Shown in pieces: positions 1 through 11,800 of a stretch of 64,000 nucleotides of DNA. How positions within the stretch are numbered: position 1 is the stretch's first letter; each line of letters opens with the position of its first letter. The stretch is from Dipteris shenzhenensis (taxonomy: Eukaryota; Polypodiophyta; Polypodiopsida; Gleicheniales). A program made the position numbers and the translations under genes. Where the stretch lies: the NCBI GenBank assembly GCA_047967505.1, contig CM106539.1. One strand, given 5' to 3'. Below the pieces are notes generated by a model. It saw only the letters and a list, made by a program, of their open reading frames with translations. It ran no database searches and was not told where the DNA came from.

Positions 1-59
1 CTCTCCTCCCCTGATCTTGAAATCATAACATATGGGAGCTCCGCACTCGCTCTTTAAAA

Positions 60-1431
60 GCTCAATTTTGATGCTCTCACCAAATTCACTAGGTTGGTAT
101 AGGAGGTGACTGTGAAGGAGGGACAAATAGTCTGTCAAGGTCTGAAGATTACCATCACTGAAAGCATGATTGAAAATACGCTAGGCATTCCTGGAGGCAA
201 TTTGCAAGCACACGTCTTAGAGAAGCAGTGGAATCTCGAGATAGGATATTCTAGATGTATACCCCAATGCTCACATTTGTAAAGATGGTGGAGTCAAACT
301 TTTTAGCTTGCCAATAGACCTCTAGGATGTCCTAAAGAAGACAATGCACTTCTTTCCTATACGAGAGGAACCGTTAAGTTCTGGCAAGTTCAAGCAATAG
401 TAGAGCAATTGAAAGGACGTGATGTCTCTTTCTCAAGGGGGATCTCCAAGATCGTGATAACCAACTTGAAGAATTGCATGGATGGCAAATCCAAATTGTC
501 AGATCAGTGCATTGGAGTTGAATGCACCTGATGACATCTACCCTCAAAGGGATTTTTGAGCAATATGAGAAGAAGATGTCTCACAAGGTGACTTTTCTAC
601 AAGAGAAAGCCACCGATGCAGTAAAGGCAACACTACATGAGAAAATTCTCAGGAAGGGTGCATAAGCCAAGGTAGAGGAAGCAGAAGTGAGGGCCTTATA
701 GGCATGAGAGCAAGCCGAGGCCACGGCAAAAATGTTCGACATGGAAAGATAGAGAAGAGAAGAAGCAGAGAAGCACATCAAGGAGCTCCGCGAGCTTGAA
801 GATGTCAGAACAAATGGGGACATTATGAAGAAGGAGCTAACAATGATGCAAAAGCATCTTAAAGATGAGAGAGACAACTTTTTTAGCTCTTTACAAATGG
901 CTCTGCAACATGTAGAACACATTGAACACTGAAAAAGACCAGATGATGGAGGAACTGAAAAGGGAGAATGCAAAAATTAGAGCGGTGATGTAGGAGCTGC
1001 AAGAGAGCTTCAAGGCCATGAAGGATGGGTAGAGAGCAACCACGGTGGAGAAGATAATGAGGCAGCTCTCCAAGCCAGGAAGAATGTAGAGAGTAGCCAT
1101 AGTGGAACTTTGTAGAACCACTTTTGCAATTTTGGAAAGTTAAGCACAAGACCCTGCAACAAGATTATGATGAGGTTGTGCACGAGCTTGCAGTGGCTTT
1201 TGAAAGTTTTGAAAAGCAGTATGTCTCATGACAGATTTCCAAACTAGAGTGGAAGTCTTAGAAACAGCCCATCTTGACGCTATTAATCAATTTAAGCGGC
1301 TTCAAGAGATGCTGAGGGAATCAGATGAAGCTGTTGCATGGAGCAAGCAAATAGTAGGGGAGCTGAAGGAGAACATTTGTAGCCTTAGGATGAGGGAGGA
1401 AGGAATCAAGAAGAAACTTCTTCATGTATAG
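60..1431 (+). pseudogene. Coiled-coil protein relic, transposon-associated
   Basis: No intact reading frame exists, but one decayed coding stretch can be followed. From about 67 to 290 the reading includes a segment around LGIPGG with spacing that recalls the N-terminal region of plant 'putative transposon protein' or mobile-domain genes; this match is from memory and weak. From about 530 to 1431 the encoded peptide is rich in Glu, Lys, Gln and Ala with heptad-like spacing, for example EEAEKHIKELRELED, as in a long coiled coil. At least eight in-frame stops and a frame change near 930 break it. The last open piece (1228-1431, 67 codons) is also coiled-coil-like. The decay and the neighbouring protein repeats fit an old transposon accessory gene, but a dead host gene cannot be excluded. 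Confidence 0.4.
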
Positions 1432-1779
1432 ATTCAAACTGTGGTATTGATGGCCACAATAGTTAGATCGGATGCCCATCATGCTATGCAATAGGGTTCG
1501 AAATACATGGTCTGCCATACCCCCATCATAGATGATTGCATGATCTGATGGCATGCGTGCTCCCACCCTGTTCATGTTTCTTGATTTGGGGTGTTTGTAC
1601 ATGCAAGCTCAGTATGTAGCGTATGTAATGTGCCACCTCCCAAGTCATGGACATATCAAATGTGCCTGCCTGCCTATAGCTATCCACAGTAGCGAAAGTA
1701 CATGCTGCAGCTCAATTTGCCATTAGGTCGAAAATTGCAAAAGACAAGGAGCTTGGATTGAAGAAGCCCAAGCCCGAGC

Positions 1780-2250
1780 CTGACTGCAAAGAAAAGGAGA
1801 GGAAAAGGAGCCTGAAGGGAGGAACCAACCCCCTTCAGGAAAGGAGCAAGAAGGGCCGAGCCTGCTACTAGGGAGCTCAAAAGCAAGGAAAGAGGAAGCG
1901 ACATTAAGGGAGGGGTCAGGCCCCTAAAAGGAGGAAGCAGACCCCCTCAGGAAAGGAGAAAGGAGCGCTGAGCTTGCAATCAGGGAGTTGAAAAAGGAGA
2001 CCTGCTCAAAGCAATATGGAACCAACCCCTGAAGGGAGGAACCAACCCCCTTCAAAAAAGGAGCAGGGAGGGCTGAGCCTACAATCAAGGAGCTAACAAA
2101 CACGACCTGCTCAAAGAAATGTGGAACCAGCTCCTGAAGGGAGGAGCTAGCCCCCTTTAGTAAAGGAGCAAGGAGGGCTGAGCTTGCAATTAGGGAGCTC
2201 AAAAAAGAGACCCAAAGCAATATGGAGCCATCCCCCTGAAGGAAAGGAGT
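1780..2250 (+). repeat. Degenerate tandem array, unit about 105 bp (35 codons)
   Basis: Four imperfect units are recognisable by the recurring core GGGCTGAGCnTnCAATnAGGGAG followed by CTGCTCAAAG; the cores lie near 1855, 1966, 2072 and 2177. Spacing is near 105 bp, a multiple of three, and the frame runs on from the coiled-coil relic upstream, so the array probably encoded 35-residue repeats at the end of that protein. Stops now interrupt nearly every unit. Confidence 0.55.
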
Positions 2251-2660
2251 CTTTGAGATGTAATCTGTATGTAATCTATTGAATTATAAATGTTCTCCAA
2301 AGTTTACTTAGGCAATGAATCTATTTTAGGATTGCATTCATTTTAATTTAGCACTAGTTGGTTATAGCTCTCAGGTTGGTTGCACACTAGAATATTAACT
2401 ACCACCACTGTGGTGGTTTGCTTCTATTATTAGAAGATGAACGGCATACAATTCATTTGTCTAGGATTTGTGGTCACCAGCCCGATGGCTGAAATTTGAC
2501 AATAGATAAAGAGAACCAGCCTAAAGGAAAATGTTGTAGTATAGCACTTTGCAAGAATTTTAGGATAGCACGGTGATAGTGTAGGATAAGTGGTCACCAA
2601 CATGGTGGTTGGTCGCACATTACGATATTAACTGCCACCAATGTGGTGGTTGTTTGGGAT
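2250..2660. repeat. Dispersed repeat R1, copy 1
   Basis: Noncoding sequence carrying several GTGGTGGTT / ACCACCAC motifs. The part from 2394 to 2580 is directly repeated at 4347-4500, sharing blocks such as GGTTTGCTTCTATTATTA and TAGATAAAGAGAAC. The surrounding relics at 1610-1740 and 4190-4300 also resemble each other, so the two loci look like long and internally deleted copies of one larger repeat. Nothing coding is seen. Confidence 0.6.
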
Positions 2661-2895
2661 ATACTAAAACAAGCGTGGATTTCTCATTTGGGATTTACAA
2701 AACAAGCTCCATTCAATTTTTTTAAAGGGAATTTGGTGAAAATTTTATCTGTATATCCTGACTAGTCTCCACTAGCCATCTGTTTAGAGAGGATTGGCAT
2801 TGTTATATTTCTCAATGTAAATTCATTTCTTACACTTCTCCATGTATCTTGCTTTATTTTTTATTTAATATCTCAATGTAAGTGCAGTTGTTAAG
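2660..2895. other. Noncoding stretch before the TG/CA microsatellite
   Basis: A/T-rich sequence with no open frame of note. The segment 2640-2700 contains TTTGGGATATnCTAAAACAAGC, whose reverse complement recurs near 43890-44030 (AATCCCAAACAACCACCG and similar), so a small dispersed element end may lie here. Confidence 0.35.
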
Positions 2896-2898
2896 ATA

Positions 2899-3049
<151 letters not shown>

Positions 3050-3056
<7 letters not shown>

Positions 3057-3560
3057 TCCAATATTAAAATATTTCCAAAGTTATAGAAGTTATGTTTTCT
3101 TAGCTATGTGACTAGATAGTGTCCTTTGACAGGCCAAGGACCATACTATGAGATGAAAGATTTCAATTAAACTGACTTGAATATTTGAAATAAAGTGGTT
3201 GGATAATGCTAATGAGAGAGGAAGAGATGTTGCTATGATGATTGGTAGCACATAGTACGGTAAGAAAATGCTCTCAGTTTGGATAGTGTCCTTTAATGTC
3301 AGACGAAAGATTCCAAATATCTACATATATGTATATGTTTGTATATATCCAATATTACAATATTTCCAAAGTAATTGAAGTGATGTTTTCTCAGCTATGT
3401 GACTAGATCGTGTCCTTTGACAGGCCAAGGACCATAATGTGAGAAAAGATTTTAATTAAGCTGAGTTGAAGATTTGAAATAAATTGGTTGGATAATGCTA
3501 ATAAGAGAGGAAGAGATGTCGCTATCATGATGGATGTTACTATGATAATGTCTCTATATA
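3050..3560 (+). repeat. Direct duplication of about 280 bp
   Basis: The segment beginning ATATATCCAATATTAAAATA at 3050 recurs at about 3343. Both copies share the block GTGACTAGATnGTGTCCTTTGACAGGCCAAGGACCATA. A shorter third echo (CCAATATTA…AAGTGATnGAAGTGATG) follows from 3558 to 3670. No coding frame is conserved. Confidence 0.7.
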
Positions 3561-3828
3561 TCCAATATTATAGATATTTCTAAAGTGATTGAAGTGATGT
3601 TGTACAAAGCTCCAAAGTGATTGGAGTGATCCAATATTATAAATAATTCCAAAGTGATCGAAGTGATGTTGTAGAAAGATCACTGAAAGTTGCATGCTCT
3701 TCAATACAAATCAGTTGCATGCTCTTCAATACAAACAAGTGAAGGAACAATGAAGGAATAGAGATGGAAAGCCATGGTAGCAACTACATTTCTTCAGCCT
3801 ATCCTATGGAAGATGAAGCCATTTTGCA

Positions 3829-4047
3829 ATGGATCCCTCGGCCAAGATTGTCGTACATGAGATTGATCGATTGGAGGAGCAACTTAGTGTTCCACAACAT
3901 CGACCCAATATTGTCATTCAGAAGATGGATCAGTTGCAGGAGGAGCTGTGGGAAGGCCTTCAATATTATAAGGACCCACAGTTTGCGAATTATATTACTG
4001 AGGGCTCCCATTGTGCTTTGCGTCAAGCCACTATCTTGGAAGCCTAG
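3829..4047 (+). other. Small unassigned ORF, 72 codons
   Basis: This frame opens with a true ATG at 3829 and encodes an acidic, Glu/Gln/Leu-rich peptide (for example DRLEEQLSVPQ and DQLQEELWEGLQ) with amphipathic character. A longer overlapping frame from 3764 exists in a different phase. I recognise no family. The sequence lies between repeats and ends at TAG, so it may be a fragment of a transposon gene or chance. No promoter or splice signals were identified. Confidence 0.2.
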
Positions 4048-4179
4048 CGTGAATATAAATTTCTTTAGTGAACTTGAACTTGATCTCTTGGAACTTCAGC
4101 TAGTCTATTTTTTTGTATAATAGTAAATCTTGGATATATATTACTCGGGTCTTTCTTAGGGGCTGACCACCCCTCTAAT

Positions 4180-4500
4180 ACAATCAGGTTTTCAATAGAA
4201 CTTGAGTATTAAGTAGCAAATTGTCTTTGCATTTATCAGAATGTCCTTGCCTGCTATAGCTATTAGAAGCAAGAAAGTAGATGCTACATCACAACGGTAG
4301 TGTAGGATAAGTGGTGGTTGGTTGCATAGTGGGATATTAACTACCACTAGCACGGTGGTTTGCTTCTATTATTACAATATGAATGGCATAAAATTGACTT
4401 GTGGTCACCAACCCGGTGGTTGAAATCTAACAATAGATAAAGAGAACTAGCCTAAAGGGGATTGTTTTTGTATAGCACTTTGTAACAATTTTAGGATATC
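4180..4500. repeat. Dispersed repeat R1, copy 2
   Basis: Direct-orientation partner of the 2250-2660 repeat. The order of blocks (GCCTGCTATAGCTAT, GGGATATTAACTACCAC, GGTTTGCTTCTATTATTA, TAGATAAAGAGAAC) matches but intervening pieces are missing, as expected for an internally deleted copy. Confidence 0.55.
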
Positions 4501-4634
4501 ATTTTACATGGATAGCCATCATGGCGAAGAGAGAATATAGGGTAGGACAACAACAACCATAGATTGAGGCTCATGGACAAGGGCAAAATCTTGCGAAACC
4601 ACAATATTTTGTTACAATGTTAGGTCGTCAGAAG

Positions 4635-4766
4635 TGGATGTGCAATGTTTGCAATCAAGTATTCACACGATCTGCCTTAAGGATAAGAAAACATTGGATT
4701 GGTGATGAAGGAAAAAAAAAAAAGAGATGTGAGGGACCATGTATCGAATTTGTTGTTCCTACAATC
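4635..4766 (+). pseudogene. BED-type zinc finger fragment of a hAT transposase
   Basis: The frame reads WMCNVCNQVFTRSALRIRKH, then a Lys run, then RCEGPC. A Trp next to C-x2-C, a hydrophobic/basic linker with R-x-R-K-H and a downstream Cys is the plan of the BED finger that binds DNA at the N terminus of hAT transposases. No catalytic domain follows: the frame breaks within about 60 codons. It may have been joined to the similar finger at 5587, or come from a separate insertion. The family call rests on the finger alone. Confidence 0.5.
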
Positions 4767-4899
4767 TTGCAAAGCGCGTTACCCATGTAGAGAGTAGTAC
4801 ACCCCATGCAGAGCTTGAAGTTGTAAATGAGTGTTAGTTTAACATGTGCAACTATGCCAATGCTATGTGTCAATGATTTGGAGTATGGGAATTGTAAAT

Positions 4900-5541
4900 C
4901 AATTGTTGATTTCATACATGCCTTGTTTGGTGATACATGAAAAGGTCTAGATATTTTCAACTATTTATAATGTGACAAAATACTTTCAAATCTTTGAAAT
5001 AGTTGTGTCTTATGGTTGGAAAGTAACTGTGCATGAGTGAACTGTCACATAGATGTAATTTTTGCTAGCTACTAAACTAGTGTGTGTGAAATACCAACAT
5101 TCGTGTATAGAGCATGATGTCACGAATGATCATAGTGCAGATAGATGCTTACCTGAGAGAGAGCGGGACATGGGAAAATGCAACTTGCCATCCCATGCCT
5201 ATTTTTATAACCAGATTACCATATCTTTAACCATCCAATTAAGTAAGGAGGGGGCAAGACGATCGGATGGTTTCTGTTTCTTGAGGTCTAGTGCACTTAC
5301 AGAATGTTGTCAGAATAATGCTGAGTGCAATTATTCTTTTGATGCAAGACACATTGTCCACATAAATTTGAGCCAGGAAACTTATTTAGAAACAAATTTT
5401 GATGCAAAACTTATTGAGAAAGAAATTTTGATGCAAGATATGAAACTTATTGTGCGACAAAGAATACGAAACCTTTGCATATTACTAAACTATTTATATG
5501 TGTATATAGAAAAGAACATGGCTCTAGAGAAACGAGGGTGA
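4900..5541 (+). other. Unassigned stretch with a 160-codon open frame
   Basis: The frame 5062-5541 is open but its first ATG is internal (about 5114). Composition is unremarkable and I recognise no domain. It reads towards the BED-finger fragment that follows, so it may be part of the same dead hAT gene or simply uninterrupted noncoding DNA. Confidence 0.2.
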
Positions 5542-5586
5542 AACCCTAAAAAGGCACGTGATTATGTTATGCTCTTAAGTGCCACA

Positions 5587-5796
5587 AACTGGAGATATAA
5601 CATCTACCACGAAGAGTACACAGGTTCAGGTACTAGAATGCGTAAACACTTCCTAGGCAATCCTCAAAGACAAATCGGGAAGTGCAAAGGGCTAGTAGTG
5701 GAAAGAGTGGTAGCCATTTTGGGAGGTGAAACATTAGCAAGTGAAGACACGATTGTGGATGATATAGTCGCATGCCACCCCATCCCAACTTATAAT
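5587..5796 (+). pseudogene. hAT BED-finger fragment with lost cysteines
   Basis: The peptide NWRYNIYHEEYTGSG followed by TRMRKHFLG and QIGKCKG aligns with the hAT BED-finger pattern W-x-C-x2-C-x6-GG-x2-R-x-K-x-H-L-x-G…C. The two zinc-binding Cys positions are Tyr codons here (TAT and TAC); each is one G-to-A change from TGT or TGC, the change expected when methylated cytosine on the other strand deaminates. The His and final Cys remain. The frame continues to a stop at 5799 without a transposase core. This is a decayed N-terminal transposase fragment. Confidence 0.5.
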
Positions 5797-5982
5797 TGAA
5801 GAAAGAAGCGTGGGTCTTAGATCCTTGGGTGGCACTCAGCGATGACTATGGAAAGTTGCTAACAAAGTGCAATGGCACATAGTAGTGGTACAGGGTCCTT
5901 GGCACAATTGGAAAGTTGCTCAAATGTACATATGCAAAGGGGGCAATGTAGTAATGTGACCAGTTTGAATGCACATGCACGT

Positions 5983-6499
5983 TGTTGACTCTATGCCAAC
6001 ATGGACTTAGGTAGAACAGAATGTGTGTGTAGAGTAGCAGCAAAGCTCCGCTTGTACTTACATAAGGCTAGAAAAAATCCCTCTTCGAAATCCAACTTGC
6101 ATGTTCTACATGCAAGTTCTACATACAACTTCTACATGCAAGTTCTACATGCGAGTTGTACATGTGAGTTGTCCATGCAAGTTCTACATACAACTTCTAG
6201 ATGCAAGTTCTACATGCGAGTTGTACATGCAAGTTCTACATACGACTTCTACATACAACTCCTACATGCAAGTTGTACATGCAAGTTCTACATACGACTT
6301 CTACATACGACTTCTACATGCAACTCCTACATGCGACTTGTACATGCAAGTTCTACATGCAACTCCTACATGTGACTTGTACATGCAAGTTCTACAGCAA
6401 CCCCTACATGTGACTTGTACATGCAAGTTCTACATGCAACTCCTACATACGACTTGTACATGCGAGTTCTACATGCGAGTTCTACATGCAAGTTCTACA
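5983..6499 (+). repeat. Terminal-repeat candidate, left copy (TGTTGACTCT…minisatellite)
   Basis: Starts abruptly at TGTTGACTCT and matches 17629 onwards over about 138 bp (roughly 93% by eye) before both copies enter the same minisatellite. Sequences left of the two start points are unrelated. A boundary beginning TG and direct orientation around a gag-protease relic suggest the left LTR of a large element. Its right part is missing because copia element A begins at 6500 and the expected continuation is not found after A. Confidence 0.6.
6093..6499 (+). repeat. Minisatellite of TTCTACATGCAAG-type units, left copy
   Basis: About 30 imperfect 12-bp units of the form CTACATnCnACTT or GTACATGCAAGTT, with higher-order alternation between TTCTACAT and TTGTACAT halves. 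Open frames across it encode Cys/Tyr/Thr/Met repeats but are by-products. The same array is at 20406-20780. Confidence 0.9.
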
Positions 6500-6852
6500 T
6501 GTTGAGATATCGAGCTCCACTCGCGATATGCCAGGGTGAACGTTGTGCATTTGTGTCACCGACTTGTTAGCTACAGATGCGGTTGGTACACCGCCCACGA
6601 ATAATAGCTGGATGATAGCTATCCTTATCTACACTAGTTCGTGGCTCAGTTAGTATGCCACCTTAGTTAGTTGAGTTTGGTTTGAGACCCACATATAGGG
6701 TTCTTCTATTTTCTTTGTACTTGATTTCTTTTGGCTTTCACAACTAAGAAGACGAAAACTGTTTTCAGCCTCCACCTTTGTGTGTATTCCCCCATTGTGC
6801 TTGTGAAAAAGCCTCAAGTGAGACTCCTTCCCTCTCTCCCACTATCTTCACA
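6500..6852 (+). repeat. Element A 5' LTR
   Basis: Begins TGTTGAGATATCGAGC and ends CTATCTTCACA, directly followed by the PBS. Pairs with 11761-12112. Differences from the 3' LTR are scattered substitutions plus a small indel, implying an insertion that is not recent. Confidence 0.93.
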
Positions 6853-6865
6853 TGGTATTAGAGCC
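6853..6865 (+). other. Element A primer-binding site
   Basis: TGGTATTAGAGCC abuts the 5' LTR. It matches the 3' end of plant initiator tRNA-Met (usual form TGGTATCAGAGC) with one difference, and would prime minus-strand DNA synthesis. Confidence 0.85.
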
Positions 6866-7430
6866 TTGTTCGTGGTAAGGAGCTCAAGAAAGCAAACCAA
6901 GTTCGCAGTGTCCTGGTAAGAGGACCAGTGTTGCTTTCCTTTTTCGAGTTTGGGAGCAAATCTCTGCAGGTAGCACAGCCGGAAGTGCAAGAGTGCACTG
7001 TCTCAGATTGAGACGCCCTTCGCGGTGTGGCGAGAGGGCATTATATGCTGCGGGTTAGGGCATTTCGAGGTTTTGGAGGGCAATCAGAAAAATAAAGCCC
7101 TTGGTGACTTTATTTTTCTGATTCGAGGTCATTTCGGGGCTCGTTTTGGAGGCGGTTGTTCTCCACAGGCACTCGGAAAAAGGCCCTGTTTGGGCTGTGC
7201 GACCACTGTTCTGCAGGTCGGTGAAAAGTTGCCCTAGAAATTGCATCGTATGCCTGTGCGCAGAGATATTGGGAGTTGCAGAATCATCCTTATTGCCTGT
7301 TGATGCAAAATCGTCACTAGGAAGTGACACTGTGGTTTAAAAAAAACACTTTCGTCAGGTTTGCAGATTTGCCCTTGGGAGGCAAAAGCTATGTTTTTTG
7401 CAGTGATAGAATATTTTGCAGTGTTCTGTA

Positions 7431-10400
7431 ATGGCGTCTGATTCTCTTTCACAGATTGTCACTGAAAAGCTTGACAAGAACAACTTCCAAGCATGGAAGT
7501 TTAGAATGACGAATTTCCTTATGGGAAAAGGCTACTGGGAGTTCATTATAGGAAATGAAGAAGAACCAGTTCTTCCTAATGTTCCCAATCAACAGGAAAT
7601 GCAGGCATTTAAAGGATGGCATGAGAGAGCCAGAAAAGTTATGTACTGGCTATCTATCAGTATTTCAGATTCAATGATTGTGCATATTCAGGATGCAAGT
7701 ACGCCAAAGGTGGCATGGGATACTTTGGCTAAAATGTACAGCACAAATACGCAGGCCAGGAAAATGCAGCTCAAACAGGAGCTGCACAATGTGTAGAGAG
7801 AAAATATGAGCATCAATGACTACCACATGAAGGTGAAGAAAATTGCGGATGCACTTGCTTCCATTGGGTCGCCAGTGGATGATGACGATTTAGTTTCCGT
7901 GACCTTGAATGGTCTAGGAAAGGATTATGCACAGTTCTAGACATCCATTGCCGTCCGTGAAAAATTTTCTGATTTTGAGGAGTTGATTGCTCTTCTAATT
8001 TCTGAAGAGCAGAGAAATGGTGGTGCATCTTCTTTAGGAGGAACCTCAAAAGAAACTGTCTTCTACTCAAATGCTGGAAGGGGTAGAGGCAGAGGTAGAG
8101 GAGGCCGATCTGGAGGCTGTGGTAGAAATCAGAATATGCAGCAAACTCAAGAAAACTAGTCCTATGTAGGAGGACGTGGTAACTCTAGAGGCAAGGGGAG
8201 CCAAAGAGGTCGTGGTGGGTGGCAGAGAGGCCAAAATGAAAACAACAATGTTGAATGCTACTACTGTGGTAAAATGGGGCATATGGCTAAAGACTGCTAC
8301 AAAAAGCAGAATGACATTATGAATGGAAAATTGCAGCAAGGCAATTATGCATCCTCTAATAGACAGGGTGATGACAGAAATGAGCATTTGTTTATGGTAC
8401 AGCATATGACAAATTCTGTGACAAGTGCAGAAGAAAGCAATGATGTGTGGTATGTTGACTCAGGTGCATCAAACCACATGACAGGTCATGCTGAATGGAT
8501 GCAGGATGCAAGGAAAATGGAAAAACCAGGATTTGTGGAGACTGGTGATGATACTGCACATCCTATTGTGCAGATTGGCAAAATTTCTTTGCCTATGCAG
8601 GATGGGAAAAAGAAATACTTGTCTGATGTATTTCATGTCCCGAGCATCATTAAGAACCTGGTTTTTGTTAGTCAAATGGTTGAGCAGGGCTTGCAGGTCA
8701 GATTCAATCCTCATGGATGCTTTGTTGAGGATATGAAAAATAATGGTCGCTTGATAGCAAAAGGAAAGAAGAAGGGCAGGATTTTTACGCTGGATGCGGA
8801 CATGCCTGAATTGAGTGCAGCAATGTTTGCACATGGGACCGGTGTAGTTGCAGATATTGATATCTGGCATAAACGCATTGGTCATGTTAATGTACAGTGA
8901 CTTAAATCAATGCAGGCCCAAAATATTGTTGCAGGATTGCCTAAATTCAAGGTTGCAGAAATGCATAAGGTGTGTGAAGCCTGTCAATTTGGAAAACAGG
9001 CAAGGAAACCATTTCCTAAGCATGTTCAAGAGAGTAAGAAGCCATTGGAATTAATCCACTCTGATGTGTGGACTACTAAAGCTGCATCTATTGGAGGCTG
9101 TCATTACTTTGTCACCTTTATTGATGACTACAGCAGAAAAGTTTGGGTGTATTTTATGAAAAAGAAAAGTGAAGTGTTTGGGCACTTCAAAGTTTTTAAA
9201 GCTATGGTTGAAAAAGAAACAGGCTTGCAAATAAAATGCCTAAGGTCAGATGGAGGGGGAGAGTACCTCTCAAATGAGTTTGCAAGGTTCCTGCAGGAGC
9301 ATGGCATAAAGCAACAATATTCATGCAGTCATACCCCACAGCAAAATGGAATTGCAGAAAGGAAAAACAGTCATATTGGAGAGGTATCTCGGGCCATGCT
9401 AAATGAAAAAGATCTACCAGATTATTATTGGGTTGAAGCAGTTGCTACAATAGTTTATATAATGAACAGGACTCCCACTGCAGCAATACATGGCATGACA
9501 CCAGAGGAGATGTATACTGGTAGGAAACCAGACATTTCTCATTTGAAAATTTTTGGTTGCATTTCCTATTTTCATGTGCCAGATGAGTTGAGGTCCAAGT
9601 TGGATCCAAAGGCTGAGAAGTGCGTCTTTATTGGTTATTCTCTGCAACAGAAAGGGTATAGATGCTATAACCCTTCTACACGTAAGTTCACAGTGAGCAG
9701 AGATGTCGTTTTTGATGAGATGAGCAGCTGGTATAAACCAGTAAATGTGATGATTGATGTAGATGCACAAAATGGTAATGCTGCACAAAATTCACAGCAG
9801 CAATCACAAAATATCAGTGGACCTGCAGTGTCCTCTAGCAGTGGTTCACATACTTCACCATGGACAGGTAGATTGAGATCATGAGAATCTCCTCAAAGCA
9901 ATGTAGATAGTGGTACGCAGGTATCACGAAAAGGAAAAGAGAAGGTAGTTCAGCCCATGTTTGATGTGAATGCAGGTCACTCTTATGTGGATGGTGAATC
10001 CAGTGGCTCAGAGCAGAGCATTGATGATGAGTTGGGTATTCCTTCTGTTGTTACACTTGGAGTAAGGAAGACCAGGGATGTTTTGAGAACACCTGGAAGT
10101 GAGCCTATTTTGCACAGGTCTACCAGGGTTAGGTATCCTGTGGATAGGCTGAAATATGATGGATTTATAGCCATTCACTATGCCTATATGGTCAAAGTGG
10201 TACAGGAACCAGAACCCACTTCTTTTGAGCAAGCCATGGGAAATGAAAAATGGGAGAAATCCATGGATGAAGAAATGGATGCCTTGGATGCAAATGCTAC
10301 ATGGGAATTGGTGCCTTTGCCTAAAGACAAGAATGCAATTAGCTGCAAGTGGGTTTATAAGATCAAGCACAATGCAAATGGTTCTGTGAATAGATACAAG

Positions 10401-11800
10401 GCAAGATTAGTTGTCAAGGGGTATGCACAGACATATGGCATTGATTATGAAGAAACTTTCAGCCCGGTTGCAAGGATGGCAACCGTAAGAGCAGCCATTG
10501 CTATGGCTGCATCAAAGGGATGGTCTTTACATCAGATGGATGTAAAGAATGCCTTCTTGCATGGTGATTTGCAAGAAGATGGAGCAGCCAGCAAGTTATG
10601 TTCATGCTATTCATCCTGAGTTTGTTTGCAGGTTGAAGAAAGCCTTGTATGGCTTGAAGCAAGCACCTAGAGCATGGTCTGACAAGATAGGACAGTATCT
10701 TGTCACTATTGGCTTTCAGATTTCCAAGGCAGATTTCTCACTCTATGTGAGAAAAATGGAGAAAGGGATTATGCTGCTTGTCATTTATGTTGATGATTTG
10801 ATCATCACAGGTGATAGTGATGAAGATATCCTTCATGTGAAAATGCTATTGAGGCAGAAGTTTGAGATGAAGGATTTGGGAGAGCTGCGTTATTTCTTGG
10901 GCATTGAGGTGATTAGATCACCAAGTGGGATACAGCTCTTGCAGAGGCAGTATGGACTGGACATGCTGTCCAAATATGGGATGACAGGCTGTAAGCCTAT
11001 TTCAGTTCCTTTGGAGCAGAATGTGAAGCTGAGCACAGATGCAGGTGAGCTTCTAGAAGACCCTACTATGTACAGATGCATAGTAGGAAGTTTGATTTAC
11101 ATGACTATTACCAGGCCAGATTTGAGCTATGCTGTTGGGTTGGTAAGTCAGTTTATGCAGGCTCCAAGGAAACCGCATTTGGATGCGGCTAGATGCATAC
11201 TCAGGTATGTGAAGTCCACATTGCAGTATGGACTATTTTATGAGGCTGGGGTTCAGATACAGTTGCATGATACAGTTGCATGGATACACTGATGCTGATT
11301 GGGCTAGTAGTATTTCTGATAGACGATCTACCAGTGGATATGTGTTCTCTTTTGGGAGTGCTACAGTCACTTGGAGCAGCAAGAAACAGCCTATAGTTGC
11401 CTTGTCGAGCACAGAGGCTGAGTACAGGGGTGTAGCAATGGCTGCATGTGAGGTAGCTTGGTTGCATAAGCTACTCTATGATATGCATCAGTCTACAGAT
11501 GGGCCAGTTGTCATTTATTGTGACAACATGAGCAGTATACACTTGGCAAATAACCCAGTCTATCATGCTAGAACAAAGCACATTGAGGTGCATTATCACT
11601 ATGTGCGGGAGAAGGTTTTACTAGGTCTTATTGATCTAGTTTATGTCAGCATAGAGGATCAGGTAGCTGACATATTCATGAAGGCATTGGGTGCAGAGAA
11701 GCTGCGCAAGTTCAGAGACCTGCTTGGTGTGCAGGAATTGGGATTGAGCTCGAGGGGGAGTGTTGAGATATCGAGCTCCACTCGCGATATGCCAGGGTGA
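7431..11800 (+). pseudogene. Element A gag-pol polyprotein, degraded
   Basis: A single frame from ATG 7431 holds a UBN2-type gag, a CCHC knuckle (8256-8297, CYYCGKMGHMAKDC), copia protease with DSG at 8457, integrase with catalytic Asp (9063), Asp (9249) and Glu (9357), reverse transcriptase with YVDD at 10786-10797, and RNase H from about 11280. Stops interrupt it near 7794, 7937, 8157, 8898 and 9882. A frameshift near 10578 fits loss of 8 nt before the MEQP motif. A second comes from a 13-bp tandem duplication (11257-11282). The last frame runs through the PPT into the 3' LTR and stops at 11800. The product would copy element RNA and integrate the DNA; this copy cannot make it. Confidence 0.93.
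11752..11760 (+). other. Element A polypurine tract
   Basis: GAGGGGGAG directly precedes the TG of the 3' LTR, the expected plus-strand primer site. Confidence 0.8.

Noticed and set aside
6093-6499. Regular short repeats resembling a CRISPR array
   Set aside because: Units are contiguous and degenerate with no unique spacers; the sequence is a plant-type genome with no cas genes. It is a minisatellite.
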